Below are positions 35,663 to 43,747 of a DNA stretch of 64,000 nucleotides, piece after piece. The DNA is from Neobacillus piezotolerans (GTDB lineage Bacteria > Bacillota > Bacilli > Bacillales > Cytobacillaceae): assembly GCF_003362805.1 (NCBI RefSeq), contig NZ_QNQT01000001.1, forward strand, positions 930,001 through 994,000, given 5' to 3'. The position numbers were made by a program, and so were the translations under genes. The first letter of the stretch is position 1. Each line of letters opens with the position of its first letter. The notes below the pieces were generated by a model that worked only from the letters and a program-made list of their open reading frames with translations, was not told the origin of the DNA and made no database searches.

Positions 35663-36139
35663 TTGATAATGGCAAATGATGTTTTATTGGATCAATTAGC
35701 CGCGGCACATAAAGAATCCGGCTGGTTTACTTGCTTGGATGATGCGTTAAAAGGAATAACGTACGAACGGGTGTTTTGGTCTCCGAAAGATGAGGCGAAC
35801 TCGGTATTTGGAATCGTCCAGCACCTTGCGTATTGGAGCGAAGTGTATTTGGAAAGATATAAGCCAGGGGCAATCGGGGAAATTGCCAAACTTAAAAATA
35901 ATGAAACTTTCCAAATTCCTGATGGGGAAAAAACCGAGGAATTGTGGTTAAAAACGAGGGCCAGGTTTGAGAAGTCTTATACTGGCTGGAGGAAGGTAAT
36001 TGAAGAAGATCCGGAAAAACTCGTAGAGGATGACTGGTGGAAGCATGTCTCCCATTTTTCTCTCCATAACGCATACCATATCGGACAAATTGTGACGCTT
36101 CGCAAGCTTCAGGGAAGCTGGATCCCGCCGGAACAATAA
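35663..36139 (+). CDS. DinB family protein
   Basis: 158 residues, a four-helix bundle of the DinB/YfiT superfamily. Candidate metal-binding histidines are in FGIVQHLAYW and HNAYHIGQIV. The thiol-transferase or hydrolase roles known for some relatives cannot be assigned here. TTG 35663 lies eight bases after AGGGGG and is preferred to ATG 35669. The next gene begins 29 bases downstream, suggesting co-transcription. Confidence 0.85.
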   Translation: MIMANDVLLDQLAAAHKESGWFTCLDDALKGITYERVFWSPKDEANSVFGIVQHLAYWSEVYLERYKPGAIGEIAKLKNNETFQIPDGEKTEELWLKTRARFEKSYTGWRKVIEEDPEKLVEDDWWKHVSHFSLHNAYHIGQIVTLRKLQGSWIPPEQ

Positions 36140-36168
36140 GATGTTCAAACCATGGAAAGGGGATTGGG

Positions 36169-36912
36169 ATGGGGATTGTTGGCACATCAAAGTTTAATAC
36201 TTATAAGCAAAAAATCTTTTCATTGCCATCCCCTTTGCGGGACGAGGACTTAAGAAGCGGGCAATTCCTTTTGGAAAAAGACGAACAGCGGAAGCTTGAA
36301 ATCTATTACGCGCCATTTGAATACATAAACACGAATGCAAAAATCCTGATAGCTGGCATCACACCTGGCATGCATCAAATGCGGATCGCCTACCAAACTG
36401 TCCATAATTTTCGCGGCAAGGACACTCGGGATGAGGAAATCCTCCACGAAGTAAAGAAACGCTCAAGCTTTGAAGGGACGATGCGCAAGAATCTCGTTGC
36501 GATGCTTGACGAACTTGGCCTATCGGACCACCTCGGCATTCGAACGACTATGGACCTTTTCGGCGCGTCTAACCATTTGGTCCAAACCGCATCCATCCTG
36601 CCGCATGCTGTCTTTTTTGACAGGAAAAATTACAACGGTTCGAGGCCGGACCCTTGGAAAACAGAATTGCTCCGTTTCCAAATTGAAACCTATTTTGCAA
36701 AGGACCATTCTGTTTTAAAAGCGCCTCTCATCATCCCCCTCGGAGTGAACGTCTTGCGGGTGTCTGAGGAACTTGGCAAAAGCGGACAGCTTGATACCCG
36801 CCATTTAGTGGCAGGCTTTCCGCATCCGTCGGGCAGCAATGGCCACCGGCACAAACAATTCGCCGAAAACAAAGAAAAAATGCGCCGGGAAATCAGCCTC
36901 TTTTTCAAGTAG
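36169..36912 (+). CDS. Uracil-DNA-glycosylase-superfamily-like protein
   Basis: 247 residues. ILIAGITPG resembles motif 1 and GFPHPSGSNGHR motif 2 (HPS) of the UDG superfamily, spaced as expected for an alpha/beta fold. The catalytic Asp or Asn of classical UDGs is not evident in motif 1, so repair activity is uncertain. GGAAAGGGG precedes the ATG. It follows the DinB gene closely. Confidence 0.65.
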   Translation: MGIVGTSKFNTYKQKIFSLPSPLRDEDLRSGQFLLEKDEQRKLEIYYAPFEYINTNAKILIAGITPGMHQMRIAYQTVHNFRGKDTRDEEILHEVKKRSSFEGTMRKNLVAMLDELGLSDHLGIRTTMDLFGASNHLVQTASILPHAVFFDRKNYNGSRPDPWKTELLRFQIETYFAKDHSVLKAPLIIPLGVNVLRVSEELGKSGQLDTRHLVAGFPHPSGSNGHRHKQFAENKEKMRREISLFFK

Positions 36913-36958
36913 GCACAGTCCCGCCGCATTTTTTGTATGGCTTGTGCTTCGCGTATCA

Positions 36959-37420
36959 TTAACCGGTAATCCTCATCAGTCGCTCGCTCGTCATATCATC
37001 GAGCAGCTTATTATTGAGCGCCCTGGCCATTTTTTGCGTCATATCAAGGACACGACGCATACCTTCCTTGTATCCGCGCATGATTGCCAGCTCGTCGCAG
37101 CGGATTTCACATTCCACACTCAGCTGGTCTTTTTCGACGGGATTTTCGATATGCCCGAGTTCATGCCAGATGATCGCTTCTTTTACTTCCTGGTCCGCGC
37201 AAAATTGGTTATAATCGTAAACTACGATGAACCAGTCGATCCCCGGCATCATCGATTTATAAAACATGGTCAAAAGCCTCGTATCAATGCCGGCCAGCTC
37301 CAAATAGCGGCCGCTTTTCAGCCCATATGCCTGCAGGATCGTATCCCTGCCTTCCAAAATGACAACCTTCCCGCCAAGCCCGTATATCTCATCATCGAGC
37401 TCTTCGCAAAAACAAATCAT
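36959..37420 (-). CDS. Small HELGH zinc-metallopeptidase-like protein
   Basis: 153 residues. AIIWHELGHIENP carries an HExxH zinc motif and the following CEIRCDELAIMRGY offers a third ligand glutamate, as in minigluzincins or ImmA-like folds. It has no signal peptide or membrane segment. The start at 37420 is chosen because GGGGGAAAAC precedes it; an upstream ATG has no ribosome site. Substrate and partner are unknown. Confidence 0.7.
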   Translation of the reverse strand: MICFCEELDDEIYGLGGKVVILEGRDTILQAYGLKSGRYLELAGIDTRLLTMFYKSMMPGIDWFIVVYDYNQFCADQEVKEAIIWHELGHIENPVEKDQLSVECEIRCDELAIMRGYKEGMRRVLDMTQKMARALNNKLLDDMTSERLMRITG

Positions 37421-37526
37421 GATGTTTTCCCCCATTTGCTGTTTTTATCTGTTATCATTGTTAAATGTATATGCACTATTTAAACAATGTTTTATAGAAA
37501 TATTTATTTTTGTAAGTATACAACAG

Positions 37527-37540
37527 TGAAAACGCTTACC
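37527..37540. promoter_or_regulatory. cre-like site (CcpA box)
   Basis: TGAAAACGCTTACC matches the CcpA consensus TGWAANCGNTNWCA at all positions but the last. It lies between the HELGH gene and the glutaredoxin-like gene, so carbon regulation of either is possible. Confidence 0.5.
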
Positions 37541-37604
37541 AAAAGTGTAAATTTTGTGAATTTTCAAAATAAATTACTTGACAAATAGAACAGGAGTTGT
37601 TCCA

Positions 37605-37859
37605 ATGGTCGACAAGGTTCTCGTTTATACGACAAATGACTGCATCGAGTGCACAATGGTGAAAAGGGTGCTTGAGGAGGAAGGAGTGCTTTTTGAGGCG
37701 CGGAATATCTCCGAGGACCCTCTTTTTAAAAAGGAGGTCGAACAGTACGGCTACCTCGGCGTGCCTGTCACAGTATTTGGGGATAAAGCTGTTAAGGGCT
37801 TTACGAACGATTTGAAGGAGATCATTGAGCTGGCGAAAAGAAACAGCCCGCTGCCCTAG
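37605..37859 (+). CDS. Glutaredoxin/NrdH-like thiol-disulfide protein
   Basis: 84 residues with the thioredoxin fold in short form: VLVYTTNDCIECTMVKR contains a CxxC (CIEC) redox centre, then GVPVTVFGDKAVKGF with the cis-Pro. It would reduce disulfides in the cytoplasm. ATG 37605 has AGGAG eight bases upstream. It is convergent with the next operon, with only 18 bases between stop codons. Confidence 0.87.
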   Translation: MVDKVLVYTTNDCIECTMVKRVLEEEGVLFEARNISEDPLFKKEVEQYGYLGVPVTVFGDKAVKGFTNDLKEIIELAKRNSPLP

Positions 37860-37877
37860 GTGGGTGCGGACTGTATT

Positions 37878-38207
37878 TTACCTGAAAAGTTCTTTATTTA
37901 AATCAATCCATTTCATTATGATTGATTTCAAATCGACCGTATTAAAACACTCTGCCTGCACTTCGTCTGTAAACCCCAAACCTATATTGGTAAAATTCTT
38001 CCCAATCTCTAAGTACACCATGTTGCCTCCGATGGATTCCTTTTCACTCGACCCGTCAAGGACCTTATTAAAATACTCGTAAAAAATTGGGCTACTAAAG
38101 CTTTGCATATCGTCAAACATATATTCAATCAAACTATTTTCTTCTGAAAACCTGAACATCCGCCACTTTCCAACTTGTTTAATTGAAAAATCGTACTTAT
38201 AATCCAT
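37878..38207 (-). CDS. Hypothetical protein, 109 residues
   Basis: Soluble acidic protein, no membrane segment; not recognised. Aromatic-rich segments (GKWRMFRFSEENSLIEYMFDD) and an alternating beta-like pattern suggest a small alpha/beta fold. It is the last gene of a three-gene minus-strand operon, three bases after the preceding stop, so it is translationally linked to a membrane protein gene. An immunity-type role is conceivable but has no direct support. Confidence 0.65.
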   Translation of the reverse strand: MDYKYDFSIKQVGKWRMFRFSEENSLIEYMFDDMQSFSSPIFYEYFNKVLDGSSEKESIGGNMVYLEIGKNFTNIGLGFTDEVQAECFNTVDLKSIIMKWIDLNKELFR

Positions 38208-38210
38208 ATC

Positions 38211-38591
38211 TTATTCTCCAATTAAATCATGTTGCGCAACGTGATTTTCTCTCGCCCGAAGAATTTCATCCACACAAAAGTAAATCAGCGAGGCGCCGAG
38301 GCTGTATACGACCAAGAATTCACCGTTAATCAGGATGAGCCCGAACAGAGTGTGCATCAGGAACCTTGCCAGCAAGGCCATTTTTTTCGATGAAAGTTTG
38401 CTTGAAATATATTCTGCAAAGGAAGCAGCTGCTAGCCCATATGTCATAATGGCTGCGGCGAAGACGAGAAGAACCATCGACATAACGGCTATATCCATCT
38501 CTTTATAAAAATAAAACCAGACAGCAATGCTGGATAAAAGAATCGTCAGCAAGCCGGCTTTAACTTTCCGCATTACAGTTGCCCAAACCAT
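38211..38591 (-). CDS. Hypothetical membrane protein, 126 residues
   Basis: Four hydrophobic segments separated by short basic loops (SSKLSSKKMALL). The C-terminal soluble tail ends HVAQHDLIGE. Not recognised. ATG 38591 follows GGAGGTG; an upstream in-frame start is less likely. Middle gene of the three-gene operon. Confidence 0.68.
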   Translation of the reverse strand: MVWATVMRKVKAGLLTILLSSIAVWFYFYKEMDIAVMSMVLLVFAAAIMTYGLAAASFAEYISSKLSSKKMALLARFLMHTLFGLILINGEFLVVYSLGASLIYFCVDEILRARENHVAQHDLIGE

Positions 38592-38637
38592 GTTCGCACC
38601 TCCACACATTACGTTTTCAATTGCGCATGAACGATTA

Positions 38638-39102
38638 CTAAAAAGATAAATTTACATAGATAATGGAACCTGCCGCTGCAAATAGAGGGATAAAATATGC
38701 AAAAACTGCGGACTTTTTTAGAGGAATATACTTTCCCAATGAGAAAATCACGGCGCCAATCATGATTCCGTAAGTGCCCGGGAACGTCAGCAGACCTGTT
38801 AAGCTTTCTTCAAAAAGACCCAGCCCAAATAGCATCGAGAATAGAATTCCAGCCAGTAAACAATGGGTGATATAGTTCCAGCGGGGGATATATTTTTTCA
38901 AAAGTAAATATGTAAGCACGGTGGCAAGAGTAGTACCGTAAACGAACGGGATAGAATAAACGGATAAAACACTTAAGGAAAATACCCGGTAACCACTCGA
39001 TAAATAAAGCATGCTCAATACAAAATCAAGTAACGGAACAGAAAGCACAAAAGCCATAAAGCTCAACGAACTCCCAATGAAATACCTGTGCAATGTGACC
39101 AT
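38638..39102 (-). CDS. Hypothetical polytopic membrane protein, 154 residues
   Basis: About five hydrophobic segments cover most of the protein, joined by short loops (KKYIPRWNY). Not recognised. GGAGGAACCT precedes the ATG. First gene of the operon, 46 bases ahead of the next one. Confidence 0.68.
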   Translation of the reverse strand: MVTLHRYFIGSSLSFMAFVLSVPLLDFVLSMLYLSSGYRVFSLSVLSVYSIPFVYGTTLATVLTYLLLKKYIPRWNYITHCLLAGILFSMLFGLGLFEESLTGLLTFPGTYGIMIGAVIFSLGKYIPLKKSAVFAYFIPLFAAAGSIIYVNLSF

Positions 39103-39124
39103 AGGTTCCTCCTATAACGGAAGT

Positions 39125-39363
39125 GGAAAACCACATTCTTAAATGTATATTTCGACATTCAGTTTCTTATCCCTTTCAAATTGCGGGAAAATTAGTGGGG
39201 GTATTTAACATTATTTTAGAACCAAACCAACTTAGCAACGGCGATTCGGTTTTCAACGCTTTAAGCAATTTGGAAAGCCTGGAAATTAAAGTTTGAGGAT
39301 ATTTTGCCTTACAAGAATGAAGATGACTCAAGAATGATCATCATTGAGAGAAAGTTTTTTTAA
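39125..39363 (+). pseudogene. Possible decayed gene fragment
   Basis: One frame reads protein-like from about 39125 up to a stop at about 39295 (ending NALSNLESLEIKV); a one-base shift continues as EDILPYKNEDDSRMIIIERKFF to a stop at 39363. No start or ribosome site is evident. I read it as the 3' end of a lost gene with a frameshift, but cannot name the family. Confidence 0.3.
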
Positions 39364-39474
39364 ACATTACCCCGCCCCCCGAAGCAAAATGTTTCCTATT
39401 CCGCCAACTCTGGTATACTCTATCCTATGGGTTAAATGATTAACCTGCAATATTGTAATTTTAGGAGCATTGAG

Positions 39475-40848
39475 ATGTATCAGACTTTTACAACGAAAGA
39501 AAAAATCAAACTAATTTTTGTCATGCTGATTCCGATCCTGATTACCCAGCTTGGGATGTTTTCAATGGTGTTTTTCAGCACCATCATGTCGGGAAAATAC
39601 AATCCCGCGGACCTTGCCGGGGTGGCAATCGGTTCGTCGATCTGGAATCCGGTTTTCGTCGGCCTGAGCGGAATCCTGCTCGCGGTTTCGCCAATTGCCG
39701 CGCAAAAGTTCGGGGAAAAGAAAGGCCACGAGGTTTCCTCAATTCTTTCACACGGCATTTACCTTGCGATTGCGATCGCGCTGATTGTCATCGCAGCGGG
39801 GGCACTTGTTCTGAATCCGCTGTTAAACGCGATGGATCTTGATCCGCGTGTCCATGAAACAGCCCACAACTATTTGGTTAATCTAGGGTTTGGAATTATT
39901 CCTTTATTCATCTTCAACGTGCTGCGTTCATTCATTTATGCGCTTGGCAAAACGAGAATTGTCATGGTTATCCTGCTGATGTCGCTGCCGGTCAATTTCT
40001 TCCTGAACTATGTGCTTATTTTCGGGAATCTTGGCTTTCCGGAACTCGGTGGGGCTGGTGCAGGGATTGCGACTTCCGTGACGTTTTGGGTCATTACGGG
40101 AATAACCGCCTTTATCATAAAAACGAAGGAACCTTTTTCCGCCTATGTGTCTTTCGCCAATTTCAAGGAATTTTCACGGGAGCGGTTTGGGGAAATACTG
40201 AAAATCGGGATTCCAATGGGGTTTTCTCTCTTTTTTGAAACGAGCATGTTTGCCGTCGTAACGATTCTCATTTCAAAATTCAATGTCACAACGATCGCTG
40301 CGTACCAATCGGCTTTGAATATTGTTTCGTTCCTGTACATGATCCCGATTTCAATTTCGATGGCGCAAACCGTACTCGTCGGCTTTGAAGTCGGCGCGCG
40401 AAGGTACCGGGATGCGCGGGCATATAGCTGGCTTGGCATCATCCTTGCAATCATCTCGGCGGCTAGCACTGGAACCCTCGTCGTTCTCTTCCGCGATCAG
40501 GTCGCCGGCCTCTATTCGAATGATGCGGCTGTTATCGCCTTGACAGGTTCGTTCCTGATTTATGCGCTGTTCTTCCAGATTGCCGACGCAATCCAGGTAA
40601 CCGCTCTTGCCGCGCTCCGCGGTTATAAGGACGTGAACCTCGCTTTCATCATGACACTGATTGCCTATTGGCTAGTCTGTTTGCCGATCGGATACATTTT
40701 GGCGCATAACACTGGCCTAGGCGCACCAGGATACTGGATTGGCTTGACAACCGGCCTTTTGGCAGCCGGAATCGCGCTGTCCTTCAGGCTCCTTTATATT
40801 CAGAAACACAAATTTCCAAGCGAAGGCGCTGTGGCAAAAAGCATTTAA
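39475..40848 (+). CDS. MATE family multidrug efflux transporter
   Basis: 457 residues with 12 membrane segments in two homologous halves. MATE landmarks are ITQLGMFSMVFFSTIMSG in helix 1 and, in the second half, QSALNIVSFLYMIPISISMAQTV. It exports cationic drugs or metabolites against Na+ or H+. TTAGGAGC is six bases before ATG 39475. It is transcribed alone and ends at a strong terminator. It lies next to an AT-rich accessory region, but its own base composition matches the core genes. Confidence 0.93.
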   Translation: MYQTFTTKEKIKLIFVMLIPILITQLGMFSMVFFSTIMSGKYNPADLAGVAIGSSIWNPVFVGLSGILLAVSPIAAQKFGEKKGHEVSSILSHGIYLAIAIALIVIAAGALVLNPLLNAMDLDPRVHETAHNYLVNLGFGIIPLFIFNVLRSFIYALGKTRIVMVILLMSLPVNFFLNYVLIFGNLGFPELGGAGAGIATSVTFWVITGITAFIIKTKEPFSAYVSFANFKEFSRERFGEILKIGIPMGFSLFFETSMFAVVTILISKFNVTTIAAYQSALNIVSFLYMIPISISMAQTVLVGFEVGARRYRDARAYSWLGIILAIISAASTGTLVVLFRDQVAGLYSNDAAVIALTGSFLIYALFFQIADAIQVTALAALRGYKDVNLAFIMTLIAYWLVCLPIGYILAHNTGLGAPGYWIGLTTGLLAAGIALSFRLLYIQKHKFPSEGAVAKSI

Positions 40849-40901
40849 TCTGGAAGCTTTATAAATTTTAAATAATATAACTAGATTAAATGTAAAAAAG
40901 A

Positions 40902-40955
40902 GAGGATAGATGAACAGGACTGAAATACCTGTTTTCATCTATCCTTTTTGTATTT
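40902..40955 (+). terminator. Terminator of the MATE gene
   Basis: A long stem aggatagatgaa(cagg)/(cctg)ttttcatctatcct and TTTTT tail. Confidence 0.9.
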
Positions 40956-41063
40956 TAAAAAGATTTTCGGTTCCTACATCCTGTAATTTAGATGTATTTT
41001 TTAAACGTAATTTGTTTTTGTTTGTTACTTAACAGATTTTATAATAATTTGTTTGTTTTTTCG

Positions 41064-41092
41064 TTGACTGAATATAAACAATAATGTAATGT
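41064..41092 (+). promoter_or_regulatory. Sigma-A-type promoter of the DUF2087 gene
   Basis: TTGACT and TAATGT are 17 bases apart and end 64 bases ahead of the start codon. The surrounding sequence is very AT-rich. Confidence 0.6.
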
Positions 41093-41156
41093 GTTTGTAT
41101 ATATACAAACGAAATTTACATATGTTTATTTTTAGCGATAGGAAGTGCTTATTGCA

Positions 41157-41903
41157 ATGGAAGTATCAGATATCTTTTGGAGTGTCTCCTTGGAAGAGCT
41201 GAAAAGGGGGTTTATTCAAGAAAGTGATTCATTTACTTGTCTATTATGTGGTGAAAGAATAGAAAAAGGGATTGTTTATCCTTATGAAAATAGATTGTAC
41301 GAAGCCGAAAGGTATATGCGTATTCATATTGAAAATACTCACCAATCCGTGTTTGAATATTTACTTGGCATGGACAAGAAACTCACGGGTCTAACTGAAC
41401 ATCAAAAGAATCTATTATCCCTTTTTTATCAGGGCAAAAACGACAAAGAAATTCAAATGGAACTAGGCATTGGAAGCGCCTCTACTATTCGTCATCATCG
41501 TTTTGCCTTAAAAGAAAAGGAACGACAGGCAAAAACTTTTTTGGCTATGATGGAATTACTGAAAGAAAAAGATGAATATGCACCAGCTTTTGTACCCGTG
41601 CATAAAACCGCCACAATGGTAGATGAAAGATATGACATTACCCAAGATGAACAAGAGCAATTGGTTAATAAATACTTCTCCGATGGATTATTGACTAAGT
41701 TTCCCCAAAAGGAAAAACAAAGACTTGTGGTCTTAAGAGAAATATCTAACCAACTAAAAAGGGATTACACTTATGATGAGCAGGAATTAAATCAAATTTT
41801 AAAAGGCATTTATGAGGATTATGTTTTAATCAGGAGATATTTAGTCGAATACGGGTTTTTAGACCGTAAATCGGATGGGAGCAGTTATTGGTTAAAAAAG
41901 TAA
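41157..41903 (+). CDS. DUF2087 transcriptional regulator with LuxR-like HTH
   Basis: 248 residues in three parts: an N-terminal zinc-like segment (TCLLCGERIEKG with a further HIENTH), a helix-turn-helix (LTEHQKNLLSLFYQGKNDKEI), and a C-terminal DUF2087 domain (FPQKEKQRLVVLREI to SSYWLKK). A DNA-binding role is likely; the ligand is unknown. ATG 41157 is chosen with TAGGAAG upstream. The codon and base use is AT-rich relative to the flanks. A GIY-YIG gene follows 24 bases later. Confidence 0.85.
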   Translation: MEVSDIFWSVSLEELKRGFIQESDSFTCLLCGERIEKGIVYPYENRLYEAERYMRIHIENTHQSVFEYLLGMDKKLTGLTEHQKNLLSLFYQGKNDKEIQMELGIGSASTIRHHRFALKEKERQAKTFLAMMELLKEKDEYAPAFVPVHKTATMVDERYDITQDEQEQLVNKYFSDGLLTKFPQKEKQRLVVLREISNQLKRDYTYDEQELNQILKGIYEDYVLIRRYLVEYGFLDRKSDGSSYWLKK

Positions 41904-41927
41904 ATTGATAACAGTAGGTGAAAAAAC

Positions 41928-42278
41928 ATGGATCGTAAAAAAGAGTTGAAACAACAATACAAGGAAACATCCGTTGAACCAGGAATTTTTCAGATAAAGA
42001 ATACGATCAACGATAAAATATTTGTGGGAAGTACGAAAAACTTAAAAACCTTAAACGGAATAAAATTCATGCTTGATACAAATGGGTATACCCCCAACAA
42101 AGAACTGCAAAAGGAATGGAACCAGTACGGAAAAGATGCTTTCATGATAGACATACTGGAAAAATTGAAAAAGAATGATGATCCTTATTTTAACGACAAA
42201 GAAGCTTTAATGGCTCTTGAAGAAAAATGGCTAGAAAAGTTACAGCCATATGGAGAACGTGGTTATAACCAAAAATAA
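41928..42278 (+). CDS. GIY-YIG nuclease-like protein
   Basis: 116 residues. GIFQIKNTINDKIFVGS fits the GIY-YIG core (GIF and FVG in place of GIY and YIG), followed by the helix with NKELQKEWNQYG. The motif is degenerate, so cleavage activity is uncertain. It appears to form an operon with the DUF2087 regulator, an arrangement I have seen associated in Bacillaceae. AT-rich. Confidence 0.8.
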   Translation: MDRKKELKQQYKETSVEPGIFQIKNTINDKIFVGSTKNLKTLNGIKFMLDTNGYTPNKELQKEWNQYGKDAFMIDILEKLKKNDDPYFNDKEALMALEEKWLEKLQPYGERGYNQK

Positions 42279-42505
42279 TTAATTCTTTATTCAAACGGAT
42301 TCTAAATGGAGATAATATGACCATTTCCTGGAAAAGACAATAACTTTGTTTGGACAGCGACAAGGCTAATTGGCAATCCTATTGCATTATCAGGGCAGGC
42401 TAATTAACAAAGAATATTTTGACACTTGGAAGAATAACATATATAATTTTAGAAAATTCTATACTAATAGCATTGATGAGAAAAGTAGTTAAGAAAGAAT
42501 ATTTA

Positions 42506-42742
42506 CAGAGAGCTCCTAACTGCTGAAAAGGAGTATTATTCGTCTTAATGAATAAAGCCTCGGAGCTTCTTACCAAGCTAATGATAAATTAGGGATAGTA
42601 AGACGGGTTCTTCCGATATAAGGATAGGGTATGAATGTACCTGATAAGGTTGATATGGTGACATATCAACAAACTGAGGTGGTACCACGAAGTTATAACT
42701 CTCGTCCTCAAGAATTATTTCTTGAAGACGGGAGTTTTTTTA
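42506..42742 (+). promoter_or_regulatory. T-box leader (tRNA-sensing riboswitch) ahead of the methyltransferase
   Basis: GAGAG (42508-42512) opens stem I; its base pairs gagctcc with ggagctt. A perfect stem III gttgatatg/catatcaac ends at 42670. The T-box motif ctgaggtggtaccacg lies at 42674-42689, and the terminator aactctcgtc.../...gacgggagtt with TTTTTTT ends at 42742. TGGT would pair with ACCA, implying a tRNA with discriminator A. At the usual specifier site (after TGAA, 42549-42552) the triplet is TAA. The start codon of the gene is 33 bases after the terminator. Confidence 0.82.
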
Positions 42743-42774
42743 TTAGATAAATTAAATTAGAAAGGAGATTTAGT

Positions 42775-43578
42775 ATGGATAATTTAGAAAGTGTAAGGAA
42801 ATTTTATGATGAAACAGTAAATGATGAGTGGGAGCGACTCGAACGCCATAAAGTGGAGTTTGAACTTAGTAAACGCTTTATGAACCGTTATATTAAGCCT
42901 AATGAAAAAGTATTGGACCTCGGCGGCGGTCCTGGTAAGTATTCACTTTTTCTTGCTGAACTTGGTTGCGATGTGACATTGGCTGACCTTTCACAAAAGA
43001 ATGTAGATTTTGCATTGAATAAGGCAAAAGAAATTGGGCTCTCCCTTAAAGGTTTGCAAGCTGATAGTCGTGATTTGTCAAATATTGAGGATGGCCAATT
43101 TGACTATGTGCTATGTATGGGTCCTATGTATCATCTGAGAAGCGAGAATGATAGGGCAAAAACTATTAGGGAATGTTTAAAAAAGTTAAAGCCAAACGGA
43201 ATCATTTTTGTGGCATTTGTATCTTCTTATGCCTTTGTGTGGGACTATCTAATTCGTAACCCTGAATTTATTTTAGATAAAGAAAGAAAATCACAACTCT
43301 ATAAAATAGTCGAAGATGAAGATTTTGCTGGACAAGGGTTTTCAGATAACTTTTTTATTTCTCCTAAAAATGTACTTCAGTTTTTTAATCAATTTAACCT
43401 TAAGAAACTGCATTTACTGAACAGCGAAAGTTTTTTATATCTTCGTGAACCAGAACTACTTGAACAGCAACCTGAAGTTATAAATGCTTGGTTGGATCTA
43501 GCAGAAAAGGTATGTGAAAGAGAGGACTTTCTTAGTTTAGCTGAACATATTATGTATGTAGGAAAAAAAACTGAATAA
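42775..43578 (+). CDS. Class I SAM-dependent methyltransferase
   Basis: 267 residues. Motif I VLDLGGGPG is at 46-54, the acidic end of strand 2 in ADLS at 70-73, and motif IV-like DYVLCMGPMYHL near 110. The substrate is unknown. The C-terminal half is longer than in minimal UbiE-type enzymes. AAAGGAGATTT precedes the ATG. Expression appears controlled by the T-box leader, which is unusual because such leaders normally precede aminoacyl-tRNA synthetase or amino acid genes. AT-rich like its neighbours. Confidence 0.88.
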   Translation: MDNLESVRKFYDETVNDEWERLERHKVEFELSKRFMNRYIKPNEKVLDLGGGPGKYSLFLAELGCDVTLADLSQKNVDFALNKAKEIGLSLKGLQADSRDLSNIEDGQFDYVLCMGPMYHLRSENDRAKTIRECLKKLKPNGIIFVAFVSSYAFVWDYLIRNPEFILDKERKSQLYKIVEDEDFAGQGFSDNFFISPKNVLQFFNQFNLKKLHLLNSESFLYLREPELLEQQPEVINAWLDLAEKVCEREDFLSLAEHIMYVGKKTE

Positions 43579-43594
43579 ATCCTATTCAACTTAT

Positions 43595-43632
43595 AGGTGC
43601 TTTGATCCAAGAAGGATTAAGGCACCTTTTGT
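43595..43632 (+). terminator. Terminator of the methyltransferase gene
   Basis: Stem aggtgctttgatcc/ggattaaggcacct and TTTT tail. Confidence 0.82.
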
Positions 43633-43747
43633 TGAAATCCTTATTGAGCGAAAGGGGCAGCAGTTTAGTTCTATTTCAATGACAAAAAGAGGTATGTAGG
43701 AATTTATAGAATACTTTTAACCAGTTTATAAAATTAGGAGGACATGG

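Noticed and set aside
37578-37583. TTGACA as -35 of the glutaredoxin-like gene
   Set aside because: A -10 at normal spacing would fall on the start codon itself.
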